Assembly (NCBI GenBank): GCA_016801845.1
Contig: CM028925.1
Span: 3,309,501 to 3,373,500 of the forward strand
DNA length: 64,000 nt
Direction of reading: 5' to 3'
Source of the DNA: Polydactylus sextarius
Lineage: Eukaryota > Chordata > Actinopteri > Polynemidae
Shown: in pieces, positions 25,361-38,333 of the stretch
How positions within the stretch are numbered: the first letter of the stretch is position 1
Layout: every line of letters begins with the position of its first letter
The notes under the pieces: generated by a model
What the model was told of the DNA's origin: nothing
The model's database searches: none
The model's input: only the letters and a program-made list of their open reading frames with translations
Made by a program: the position numbers and the translations under genes

Positions 25361-28300
25361 TTAGGGTGGTACTGGTGGAGTCTTCGTCCAACCCACTGGA
25401 GCCTGAAAAGAAACAAGACGGCCTCATTCAGAAAGCCTCCTCCAAAGCCAAGTAAAGCACTGTTTATACTAAGATACCGACACATATATAGTGAAGCTGT
25501 TGAGTTAAAGGTCTGGTCTTATTCTCTATTGTTTTTATTGTCCACAAAACTCATGAAAACTGTTTCACAGAAATGTTTCTACTCCATCTGTGTGTCTTCA
25601 GCTCATTGGCCTCTACTGCAGACAAACAACACCAGTCTCAGTTTGCTCTTTTTAAGAAGGAAGGAGGGAGTTTTTGTTTTATATCCATTGTTTGGAAAGT
25701 TCGTCTCAACTCTGTTGCACAAGTTTTCATAATTGTGTTTTTACTTTCAAATCTTGTCTGCTTCTTCCCAAAGCAGCAGCTCCGTTGGGTCTTAGTCTGC
25801 TTTAGACTGTTCTGGTCACAGTCCAGTTCTTTTTCTTTTTATGTTTTAGGTCATTATCTTACTGTAGGATGAACTAATGACCAACCAGTTTGTGCTACTC
25901 GTTGTCACTTCGCTCACCATTCAGAGCCATATACAGACCTACAGCCTGCAGTACAGTATCGTCCTATTAACGCATCACAGGGTTTGTAAGTCAGCTGCAA
26001 ATGTAGGAACTGTTTGTGCTAACTTTCAAGGCAATATTCAGTTACCTTGCTTGAGGAAGCTGTAAGTTAGATGCCCTGGTGCATCGTTTAAGGATTTTCA
26101 CTGGACTTAAACTGTTAAAATATCAATGAAAACAAAAAAGAACAAATGGGGATTTTAATTGTTAGTTAAGTTAAGTTTCTTTCTCGAATGTTACTTTAAC
26201 TATTTTCAGTAGCAGATAAAATAAAACGTAATTGTGCTCGTGAATATTTCTGGCATCAGAATATCTGCAGGATTGAGTCAAATTAGATTATAGTCTGTGT
26301 CCACGGTAATGAGTGACAAAAGTCACACGGTGCAATTTAGCTTTGCAGCACAGAAAAATAAGATATAGTCCCTGGAACAGCAAGGTCAATTCCTTTATTT
26401 TGGCTGTACACTAAAACATTTGGGTTTGATGCCAAAAGATTTAATTGGGACAGAAAATCAGTATTTTAGCTTTTTATTTCCATGTATATACATCTATATC
26501 TGTTAAACAGCTCAGAAGATGGCATCATTTTATTGAATCAACCCATTTTTCAAGTGATTAATTATTATTATACTGATTATATAAATAGCAAGTCAGACTG
26601 AGTGTCTGCTCTCAGATTCAGTTTGTGTTTTGCTTGTGGAAACTGTATTTAAAGGTTTAAAGGTAAAAATCATCAACCAAAGGGGCGTCTGTGTGAGGAA
26701 AAACAAGCAATTTTGATATGGAGAGAAGATGGAAAATCAATAACAGACATTGCAAACAAACAAACTTTGGCCACGTCAGTTGTGTCACAATCCGCCGTTT
26801 GCAGAAGACGAAAGTACAGAGGCCACACCAGGATTTCAATTTTCGATGAGCCACTTAATAGGAAAAATTAACATACATAGAATTGGAAATGATTCCTGCT
26901 TGACACGTTTATGTGTGTATTGCCTTGAAAGCACACACCATTTCTGCTGAGACGAGCTTTGACAGCGTGTTGCACCACTCTCTCTCTCCCATTGAAAGTT
27001 AATCTAGCTCACCCAGCGGACCTCTCTCTCTCGCTCTCCTATACGTACATGTGTTTTTAACCAAATGCACGAAAACCCAAATCAAATCAGAAATGCGAAG
27101 TCTCTTGACACAGTCAGAAAGCAATGTCTGTCGAGACGTATTTTATCTGTGCGCTAACAAGCTCAACTGTTTAGCCTGTAGCCTGTCTTCAGCCTGTAGG
27201 CTAGATAATGTAAAATGCCAAGCGTCAACTGTACAGAGAGGACGTAAAATGGCCTGTTGTGATTGGTCCAGACTTCACACGTCAGTAACCTAATAAATAT
27301 TATCTTTCCTTTTTATATATAAAGGGGGATGTTTTTAGTCTTTATTCTGAATTTAGATGCTATAATTAAAAATAAAAGTTAAGAAAATATGTTCACCCTG
27401 TCATTTAGGAAAGGCTGTAACGCCACACATGGTGCAAACCACTAATTAGCAATAAGAGGAAGGCAAAGATGAATGTTTACCAAAGTGATAAATGAATGTG
27501 TGGACAAAGAAAAGATTCCCAAAACACAAGCTCTTATGTGAAACATGGCTCAACACATGATGGCACCAGGAAAATTAACTCACCATGTGTCTTAATTGAC
27601 ATACTTCCATACTTAGACTTACTATTTTGAGTACACAAGTATGTTCACACTGAAAGTAAAATTTGGTAAAATGCAGTATACTGTTAATACCCAGATGGTA
27701 AGTCAGCACAATGTGTACATAGGATACTATATGTAATGGAAGTATCTGAATTCAGACGCACTATCACAATAACTTTGTGTAGATTCAATCAGTTTACAGA
27801 TGCAACCCAAACTGATTATGTGAACCTTCACCGAAACACCAAGTAGTTTATCATAGAAAAGAATTGGGAGGTTTTACACAGACATTGTCAGTCAATAGAC
27901 TTAAACTCTGCTGAGCATTTTAACTGCTAAAGAAGAGACTGAAGAGACAAACAACTACTGGAAGAGTCTGTCCTGAAAACATGGAGGAAACATCACAGAA
28001 GAACAAGTGTCTTCCATTCATATTTTGATGTCAAACTGTATAGAATAAAAGTAGTTTTCTTTACAGCAAGTTACTTAGCTAAAAGAAAAGCTGTTGCCAG
28101 TTACTGCGTCAGTGAGTTAAAGTACAGGTTTGTTCCTCAGGAGAACCCTGACAGAGCTGTCATTAACAAGAGATGGTTAATATGCATCTCCCACCATCTG
28201 AGACATCTTCAAAGCCAAACATTGAAACGTCCGGCTCCTCCTCCTCATCACAAGTTGCCTATGAGGATTTGAAGTAGGACTGAGGTCATCTGTGGTTCAC

Positions 28301-31300
28301 CTCATATCTGTGTATGAGCGATTACATCTTTCTTTCTTCGTCTTTCAGCACAGAAAAGACGACTTCAGACCAGAGCTGTTGGGAGGATGCGAAGGAGACA
28401 CATTCGTCTCTCAGTAAACATCTGCTTTGTAACCTCTGCCACCTTAATTACTGTTTATGTTTTATGCATTTATTTATGTATGATTGTGAGCTATGCACAT
28501 TTGTGTATGTGTCTGTGCTCAGATGGTGAAGGCGGCGAGTTCCTGAGCACAACAAGGAGTGTTAGTCTGAAGTCAGGCCAAGTTGACACTCTGAAGATCC
28601 ACTACCTTCCTTTCTTTCCAGGCGTTAAATACTGCTCTGTGCTGCTAGTCTGCCCCCAGGTCAGTGTCTGTTTGTATGTCTGGCTTGTCCGTCAGTTCCC
28701 CTGACAACCATTTTTTAAATTGCAGTCATGAACTGGAGCCAAAGATGAGCAAAGTTTGCAAATAATGAGACTGCGACAAAAAAATCTGCAGAGCATGAGA
28801 AATGAAATTAGAATTAATTGAGTGAAATCTTCATCATGAAGTGTGTAGTTGCATTTTCTAATTGTGTGTGTACATCAGCGCAAATTGATGCTTTAATCGA
28901 CTAGACAGCTCTGTGGTTCCATTACAGCAGAAATTGTAAATGTTTACTGATTCTGTCCAGACACACAATAACAAAGATTTTTTATTTCTAGAGTCACCGT
29001 GTCACTCTGGGTGTACAATGATGCAACTAAATGAATAGACAGAATCAATTTAAATGCAACACTTGCTACACATCTAGTGTTGTGTTTGATTAAAAAAGCT
29101 TCCACTTCAGAGGCAGAGCTGCTTATTATTAACATTACAGAAATGCTACTGTAAATACTAGTTTAGTCTAATTTGTCACTTGGGCTCTTGTGTTAGTTAA
29201 TAGTGGCTGTTTTATTTGGAGGTAATGTTTGGGAGCTGAGAAGCAGCAGCGCAGCTTGTGCTGTTACATCAGTGGCTCTGATCTGAGAACACAGAGACAC
29301 AGTTTAGCTTCTCTGTCTGTTCTGAGTCTTTGAATCCAACAGGAATTACACCACACACTTGTTTTTTTTTTCTTCCTTTTTTTCCCATACCATCACTGGA
29401 AGAACAAAGTACACCCTCTTTCAATTCTGTTGTTTCATTATAAAAAAAAAAAAATAAAAATCATGTGCTCTTTACCAGGGCTTATAATTTAATAAATACA
29501 ACCTCAGGTGACTACCAACACAAATAAACTAAGTAGAGTCTCACTGCTTTAACAGGAATCAAGAAGGTTGTTAGGAACTAGGTGTTTCTGACTAGATTCA
29601 CTTGATTGTTGATTATCAGCAGGTGTGAGCGCCTCTTAACCAACACAGATTGTGGCACATTCTTTGCTTTGTTTAAGGATCCTGTCCATGTCCTGATATG
29701 TAAAACCATAGAGCAGAAAGAGTGTACCGTAAAGCTGCCAATAATAGCCGAGTGGTGATTAGACGCCTGTCTCTTTTATTAGCGGGGGGCAGCGACACAT
29801 TTTGTGAAATCTCAAATAAAGGCCTGGTCTGATTTTATCTTTGTTGTTGAATTTCGCTCATTCTAACTCCCCCGTACCCAGACCAGAACATGTGAGTGGA
29901 GAGCGTTAAATATATTCGGAGCGCAGCACAGGTTTTTATCCAAAGGCCGGAGTGATCACTCTGCTCACCGCTTACACGGCGAGTCTAGGGCATGCACAGG
30001 GCTGTGCGTACCTTTAAAAAGACAGGGCTACATTGGGCCGCATTTAAAGACAGGACTGACAGCTGATACATTGATGCACTGTGCCCGCAGACATGCCTGG
30101 TGTGAATTACACACATGCTCCCACACCGCTCACAGACAGCAACCAGTCCACACCGCTCACACACTGCGCAGTGTGAATCCGGCCATAGACTACTAGACTA
30201 AAGTTTCCATTGATAAACAACAATAAAAGACTTAAAAAATGTTTTTTCCTTGTGACGGTGTACATTGCTGAATTTATATTTAGCTTTCAAAGAATGAACA
30301 CCTTATTTAACACAGCTAGACCAGTATAACTCTACAGTGTGGGGTGTCAGCGTGTCAGTCATTCTTTACTGTTAATCACATGTGTCTCTAGGTGGGCGAC
30401 ATGGTCTATATGGTGAAGGCTACAGCAAAGTTGCCTCTCCCGTCTCCTCTCACTGCCAGGCCCAGTTCTAACATCGTCTCCATTCCTGACAGCTCTGGTA
30501 AGAACCTGTCATAGGAACTATTCCTCCTTACTTATCATTCAACTTTTAAACATTTGAAGAGAAATGTCTTTCATTCCGTTTTGAAGCCAAACAAAGAAAA
30601 TATTTTGAGCTTTTTGTCAGTGGACGTTGTTAATTGTTGCATTTTTATTGTGTTTGGTGGCAATAGAAGAGCAAATTCAAATTTAAGAGCATCAATCATG
30701 ATATTTGCACTTGAGCTGTGGTATTTGACCAGAGAGTCAAATAACATTCACACTGATATTTTCCTCCATCAGCAGACCCAGAGATGTGTGTATCAGTACT
30801 AAGCCTACACTGTGAGATAGAGCAGGTGTGTGAGGCGTCACTGCGTGTGCCGCTGATCAACATGTATTGGGAGCGAGCTCTGGCCATCTGGGGTCAGCAC
30901 AGCATGAGCGCCGACGAACACAGGAGGCGAATGCTGACGGGCACTTTGTGTAGCAGCACTGTGAGGACAGCAGCCGTATGCAAGCTCTTCAAACAGGTGC
31001 ACACTCTGGAAACAGATGTGTGGAAACACAGCAGAAAATGTAAAGAAATGATCTGGATGTTACTCAGAATTTTTCCTCTCTTTGTTTTCAGGCCCAGCTG
31101 ATGAGAGCTGACCACAGTAATGTGCTGACGTACTCTGTGGAGGTTTCTATGCCACAGTACTTCACTTTACCCAAGACTCTTGAAATACCTATTAAAGAGA
31201 ACACTAGTTTACCATGGGAGAATCCTGCAGGTACACACACACACTCATACCTGAATCGCATTACAATCAAACCATGTTTATGATACGTACCAGTGTCCAT

Positions 31301-34300
31301 GTTTGTTAGTATAATAACATGTCATAGTGGCCCGATACACAGAGATGATAATGATACCAGACATAATGTTGAATTCTCAGGTGACAACAGGAAGAGGAAA
31401 TGATATGTAAAGTATAACAGCAATGACATGATTGGGTGATTTAGTTGCAATAGATGCTCCTAGTCAGCTCATTTGAAAAGCAGTGAGAGGGAGGCAAGAG
31501 TATTTTGAATGAGGAGGCATGAACATATCTCTATTATATTGATATGTCTGTATGGGTTGTATGAATATAGATCTCTCTCACTCCCTATCTAAGAAATCAA
31601 GTATAAGTTAAATGTCTGTCTAAATAATCAAAGTATCTATCTGTCTAAGTAATCAATAAAGTTCCTAGTTGACTATTATTTTTGCCCTTTTTAATTAATT
31701 GAACATGGAAACAAAGGAAACTAAACACGGGAATAAAAATCTTTTGCACTTTTATGTGTTGTATTTCCATGGTAACCGAACACCCATGAAGATCAAACTA
31801 GACTGATGACAGATTTCAAAATGATGATCGTGTTTGGGAGTAGTTGTTGCCCACGTTTTCAGCTTTGTCTGCTCTTAAGCAAGTTGCAAAGTGACATTTT
31901 ACTTTTGCATATGCATGAGTGTTTTACTTACTGGCTCACCTGCACATTCTCACATTTTTTCATATCCATAAGAAACATCTATGTGATTGAAAAGACTACT
32001 AATAGTTTCATTCGTATCTCATCTTCCCTCTGTTTCGACAGGTTGTGGTTTCGTCGACATCCCGGTACGGTTCCAAGCAGATCGTGTAGGCCACTTCACA
32101 TGTCAGGTGGTCCTGAAGTCTTGGTGTGATACCAGGGTCTACATGCTGGAGGCGCTGGTTACTTCACAGGTATATATCAGCTTTAAAAGCTGGACTGATG
32201 ATTGATTATTGATTAACAACTAAAACTTTCACATTTGTTATGACAGGGAGGATCCGTTCACTTGGACTTCAGTTCACCTGTTCACCGACCAGTCACAAAA
32301 AACATACCACTGGTGAGTTACAGTCTGTGTGTGTTAGGAGGTAGAATAAAAGCATTTGCAAAAATATGAATGATTTCAGCTGTTCAAAAGAGAGTGGTAA
32401 TTCTGAATATACTTCTACCAGATGCATCTGCATTCATTAAATAATCACTTAATACTAAAAAAAAAAAAAAAAAAAAAAGTATAATAGTGTTGAGTTTGAA
32501 TCAAATGACACAGACTCTGTGTTCCACAGCAAAACATGACTCACCAAGACTGGATCATACGAGCCAAGGTTTGTGGTGAAGTATTCTCTGGTCCGGAGGT
32601 TTTAAATGTTCCTGCTGGGACCAGAGTCAGCTACCCCCTCTCCTTCTGCCCTTCTGCGCAAGGCATCGTCATGGTAACGTTCTTTTTTCGTAGTGTTTTC
32701 ATGCTTGTTTTATGTCCTCCCTCTGTTACATTCTTGCTCCTTCCGCTCATAATACTTTCTAAGAAATGACTTGATGAAAACCAGTGTTTGGACCAGGGTG
32801 ATTCAACATCGGCAACAACTTTGTTGATGGCAGTTTTGAATATCCCCTGTTGCCAAGGCTCATCCTCCAATATTTGGAAGATAAAATTATTGGACTCATA
32901 TTCGGACTCTTACCGAGTGTCCGCGGAGTCTTAAAAAGTATTAAAAGTTGATAAATTGATTTTGGGAAAATTAAGGCCCTTTAAAAAGTATTAAAAAGTC
33001 TTAATCGTGGTTTTCTGAGGTATTAAATTTTGTTGGTGTTCAAGCTTTGTCCAAACAATTTCACTACAAAAAGTTTGCAATGAATGAATTTATTTTACTC
33101 CCAGTGACTATTAAAAACATCAGTATGCCGACGTGCTCGGCTCTTGCGTTGGGGCCACGCGCGTGCATGAGACGGTACAGATCTCACGACAGTAATCGCT
33201 CTCCTCCCAGTGTGGTACAGAGAAAGGAAGATAGGGACATGTAAGTTTTCGCATTTCTTGTTGGAGACGCCTGATTTCAAAGAAAGCATGAAGCCTGTTG
33301 CACATAATAACCGCGAGGCTTGCTGTTCATTTTGTAAGAACAAATTAAGCGTAGCGTCTATGGGCATCAATGTAGTCAAGTCCCCCGTGAGCGGTAAGAG
33401 CCACAAGACTGCTGCTGGCTGCAAATAGCAGCGCATGTCCATTTCTAGTTCCTGTGCTCCACCAGCACGGCTGCAACAGCAGCCTCAGTGTGGTTGCTAT
33501 GGGCAGCTCACCGACGCTCCGTGCGGAGGTTATCTGGTGCATTAACTCAGCGGTGAATTACCACTCGCTGAATTCAAACGAAGGAGTTTCAGATATTTTC
33601 AAGTCAATGTTTCTGGACTCTGACGTAGCCAAAACGTTCACATGTGGCAAGGACAGAACGGGATACATCATATGATTTGGCCAGGACACTTCTTTAAGGG
33701 TGACAGAGAATCAAATAGTGTTGTTACCTCGTTACCTCGGCTTTTAATCCTGAACATCTCATTTTTTTCATAGAAATTCCTATTTTAGAAATGTCACTAG
33801 AAAATGGGTCAATTCCAAAAATGGTTGTTTGTGACGTAAAATGTATCTCACTGAGACATTACACATCCAGCCAACATTTTATTGTGTATATGTCACATCA
33901 CAGAACAAGGATCAAATCCCCGTTCAACCATTCTCTGTCACCTTTAAGCAGCAGCTCATAGACAGCATCAACAAAGCTGGTCCATTTGTGCTTATGCTTA
34001 ATGAGTCTGTGAATCAGCTGATTAGCTGTGTCACCTGTTTCTTACTGTGACCTAATATACAGTATGTTCTAATAATTTCCTTTACGTATCTAATAATGAG
34101 TTCTTGTATTTTAATAAACTTGCCATGATTTGATTTATTCTTTGGGGCTTTGCTCCTTCTCACTGTATCTAAGTTCTGTTGTATAGTTGTGCAATTGCAA
34201 ACTACAACAGTTTTGTAAGTTAAATATTTGTCGCTGATAACAGCTTGATGTGCTGATGAGGTCTTAAAACATTTTTGGAAGGTCTTGAAAAGCCTTAAAA

Positions 34301-35377
34301 AGTTATTGAAATGAACTTACATACCCTGTCTTATGTAATCAGCCTTGTCTCTTCCATCCTCCCTGGGACCATTTGACCACTGGTCTCATGGCCCCAGACG
34401 GCAGCACAGTGTCTGACGTGAGTCTGTTCAGGTGATGTTAACGAAATTCAGCTTCATCTTCCAGACAGTTTCTAATAAGCACAGCAGATGATGTCTTTTG
34501 ATGTTACATCAATGTGTGTTCAATCAATGACAGTGATTCATTCATTTAATCATCAAAAAGACAGAAAAAAAACCTGCTTATATTTAATCTCATAAAAAGA
34601 AAAGAAAAGCTCTCTAGGGTTGCATTACTTTCCCGCTGTGCTTTGCACTTTAAATAATCAATGCTTTAATTGCATTATAGTGAACAGTGTGAATGAATAG
34701 AGCTATTTTTAAGATTGGTGTAAATCTGTAAAGAATCTCTTAGGGTTAGGAGGGAGAAAAAAAAACAGCGTGTGCATTGGCCGGGAATCGAACCCGGGCC
34801 TCCCGCGTGGCAGGCGAGAATTCTACCACTGAACCACCAATGCTCAGCTGCTGGGAGAGAGGGGCGGAGCTTAAAAAGGAGACATGCTGCAGCCTGACAT
34901 GGCACTGTGGAGGTTTCATACTGAACTGCATTGATTTAGAGAGCAATTTTCACTTCCTCCCACAGCCGTTCGACAGTTTAATAGCTCTTAGCAACTCAAC
35001 AACACTTTTCAGTGGGTGTAGAAACTAACCAGCTGAATGAGCTACTGTGGCCAGTCGATTCCTCTCTGACATACTCACTCCTCTCTCCCTCTCTGAGAGT
35101 CATTTTGTCTGAAAAGTATCACGTTCCAGGCAGCTTTAACTTTCACATCGATCTAATTCTAATTAAAAACTGCTGTGTTATTTTGTGAACACAGTCCAGA
35201 GAGTGTTTAAGACATTAAACATTTTTTTCTGGTAAGAAAGTAATTATTTGAATAATGTTGTTATGCACTGAACGTAGTTTGGAGACACTGTAATAAACAG
35301 CCTGTGTGTCTGTGAGAGGTCGACTGCAGCTGCGAGTCTATTTGTTCCTGTGTGTTCACACTTAACACTCAGCGCCT

Positions 35378-35408
<31 letters not shown>

Positions 35409-38296
35409 CCTGTGCTATCCCTACCCCCACAGGGCAAGCTGTCCTTACATAATGACTGCGACGGCGCCGAGCATGTGTTTACCCTCAGAGGAGCAGGAGA
35501 GCACCCCCTGCCTGTCGACCATGTGGTACTACACTGTCGTGTCGGTGAGACCATACACACTCAGCTGGACATCCCCAACTACAGCCACAACAACCTCACG
35601 CTCAAGGTACAATACACACACACATTTAGATCATTGCTTCACACACTGGGTATCACATTCATACAGCTTCTGTTAGTCCACTGTTTACACTAGTATTAGT
35701 GTAAACAGTAGATACAGTAGATAGATAGATACATAGATGACAATGGACAATGGGGAATGTGAAAGAAAGTACACCAATGTTAGAACAAAGATGTAAACAT
35801 ACAGAGAGAAATATATAATATAAATAAATCATTTAAAGAATTTTCTAAAATTCATATCAGATTTACATTTTTCTGTTCATTAAACACAAAGTACAAGTGA
35901 AGCTGATAATTATGTCATTAGTTTATCAGGTGATTTATCATTAGCAGTGGTATTGATAGGAATCAGCAGGTTGCTGGTTCAATTCCCAGCTCCTCCAGTC
36001 CACATGTTGGATGTGTCCTCGGGTAACATCTTGAACCTGTTTGCTTTTCCGTCAGTGTACGAGTGTGTGTATGTTGTAATATCCTAGTGTGTTTGCATAC
36101 ATTCACACAGGTGGTGACAGATCTGTCTGTTGTTAGTGGCCCCCCCTCGCTGGAGATCGAAGCCAGTCACAACGCTCCATACACCCTGACTGTGACGCCA
36201 TGGAAACGGGGAAAACAGACAGGTCTTTTTTTTATCTCCACCATGTTTGATGTCGTTGTCTGCTGGTTGATATTGGCTTAACTTGTATGAAAAACAGCCC
36301 ACAACATTCAAATGTAGGTATTAAAGCAGGGATTTAACACAAGAACACCTGGTGTGTTGTTTGTCTGTTTAGGTAGAAAATACAGAGACTTGCATGACTA
36401 TGAATGAAACAAATAACAACAAATTAACTGAAGTCCTTATCTACTACTCACAGGTCGGGTGTCATTTGTAGAAATTGAAACAGAGGCAGACAAAGACAAA
36501 GGTAAAATGTGTTATAACTCATCACTTTGATTAGTTTTTGAATAGACTTGATTATAACATGAAGTGTGTTTTCATGTCATTTAGGGTGTGTGCGCGGATG
36601 TTATGAGGTTTACTTCTCTCTAGAGCTCATGTGTGAGCCAGCAGCCCCCATCAAAGTCATAGATGTGCAGTGTGTTGCTCAGGTAAGTTCTGCAAACACA
36701 CATTAACTCATTTGGTCTGATATTCACTGATCCTGTTGCAAATCACCTTCAAAGGCACAAAATTATGCATCACAGCATTTTTTTTTTCAATTCACCTGAG
36801 AGTTTACAAAGGCTGCAGATGTAAATGAGCCCAGCCACAATTAATCTCATTTGCACAAAGCGCAGCAGCACGCCAGACAGCTCCGACATGGGCTGCATGT
36901 GTCTGGAATGCAGCAGAACACGGAAAAAAAAGTGTTGAACTTGCTGCTGAACTTTAAAAAAACTTCAGACAGAAAACACTTAGAGAATTGCAAGTGTGCA
37001 TTCATCTTTCAAGAGGGAGCAACTTCATGAGATCACTTTACAGAGATAAATTGTTTGCAGAAATGATTTATATTAATTTTCATTCCATTTCATTTTTACC
37101 TCTAGTTATTATTAATAATTAATATTAGATGTTTGTGCTGCTGGCGACTGCTTTTGAATGATCAAAATACGGAACATCACAAGTAAAAGCAAAAAAATCA
37201 GGTGGCAACTTTTAGATGTTGTTTTCCCCCAGAGCTCAGTTGCCATAGAGATCCCTGTCAATAACCCACAAGCAGAGCTGCTGACGTTCGATGTGCATCT
37301 GGAAGGAGACGACCTGATCGGAGCTGACTCGGTGTCAGTTCCCCCACGACACAGCATCACTTACAAAGCAACATTCTCACCCACCAGAGTTGGGAAACGC
37401 ACAGGCAGGTGGGTCTCAACACTGTAGGTGACCCACAGCATTAATATGAATGTGTGTTATACAGTATTTGCACAGGTCTGTGTGTTTTCTGTCAGTGTGG
37501 TGTTCCAGTCAGAGCTGGAGAGAGAGATCTGGTACCAACTGGAGCTTTACGCTCTTCCTCCTGCAGTTACCAGCCTACCACAGACCTGCTGTCTGCTGGG
37601 CAAGTAGGTGCACATAAACCAGCACTACATCCAACATCTTGTCTTTTAAGGCACTGACTGAATTGCACTGATAATACAGAGTATCAAAAAGAATGCGTTG
37701 TCATTCTGGAGCAAATGGGAAAAAACACTACTAAAGAAATAAATCTCATCAGCGTCAGTGAGCCAATTAGCATGCAGCACATTTGTACCAGTGTCTTCCC
37801 CAACATCTACCCCCTGTGGGCAGACTTTAGAGCCTGCCCATAGGGGAAAGCCTCTGGTGCTACTGCAGCTATTGATATGCACCAGCAGGCTTTCAGGTGT
37901 TCCCCTTGTAGACAAATTAGTAGTCCAGCTGCTGAAGTTAGTCCATGTTTTCTTCCTATGAATGTAGTCGCAATTATCAAAGTGAGAACATTTACATAAG
38001 GAGAAAAACAATGTTGTTGTCCTCCTCTGTAGCATAGACCTCCCTTTTTCTGTTCTATTGATTCAGTACACATTAGCAGAATAAATTGATCATAGACAGA
38101 GTAAAAACTAATTACACCTTTAATATTAAAATGAGCCATTAACATGCCTGGGCTTCCCGCACAATAAAGTCTGTGATGTAGTCGCTCACTTAAACTGATG
38201 TGGTATCCTGTGCTCCTCAGCTAACATGCTTACTCTTACTTTCTTGGTTTTCAGGAGTGTTTTTTTTTCCTGCTCAGGTTTCACTTAGCTGAATAA

Positions 38297-38333
<37 letters not shown>

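Larger units (their letters stand above)
23025..32673 (+). other. cfap47: CFAP47 exons 41-53: post-CH ASH-like repeats
   Basis: Exons: 23025-23137, 24120-24270, 24954-25042, 25365-25451, 25603 to about 25670, about 28344-28410, 28523-28660, 30392-30497, 30773-30995, 31092-31230, 32042-32169, 32247-32312, 32530-32673. Translations carry ASH-type phrases such as VRLKNPSSEAVKYKAFILGE, VDTLKIHYLPFFPGVKYCS and VHLDFSSPVHRPVTKNIPL. The exons near 25603 and 28344 are the weakest: the first has a sound acceptor and open frame but no clear donor, and the second needs a specific phase to join 28523. The intron between them spans about 2.7 kb. Introns 23138-24119, 24271-24953 and 31231-32041 show nothing recognisable. 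Confidence 0.8.

Noticed and set aside
25225..25732. Overlapping ORFs across the GT microsatellite
   Set aside because: Mostly repeat-coded; only the exon 25365-25451 inside them is real.
37646..38035. 129-codon minus-strand ORF in a CFAP47 intron
   Set aside because: No motif, no splice support, no start context; possibly old repeat.
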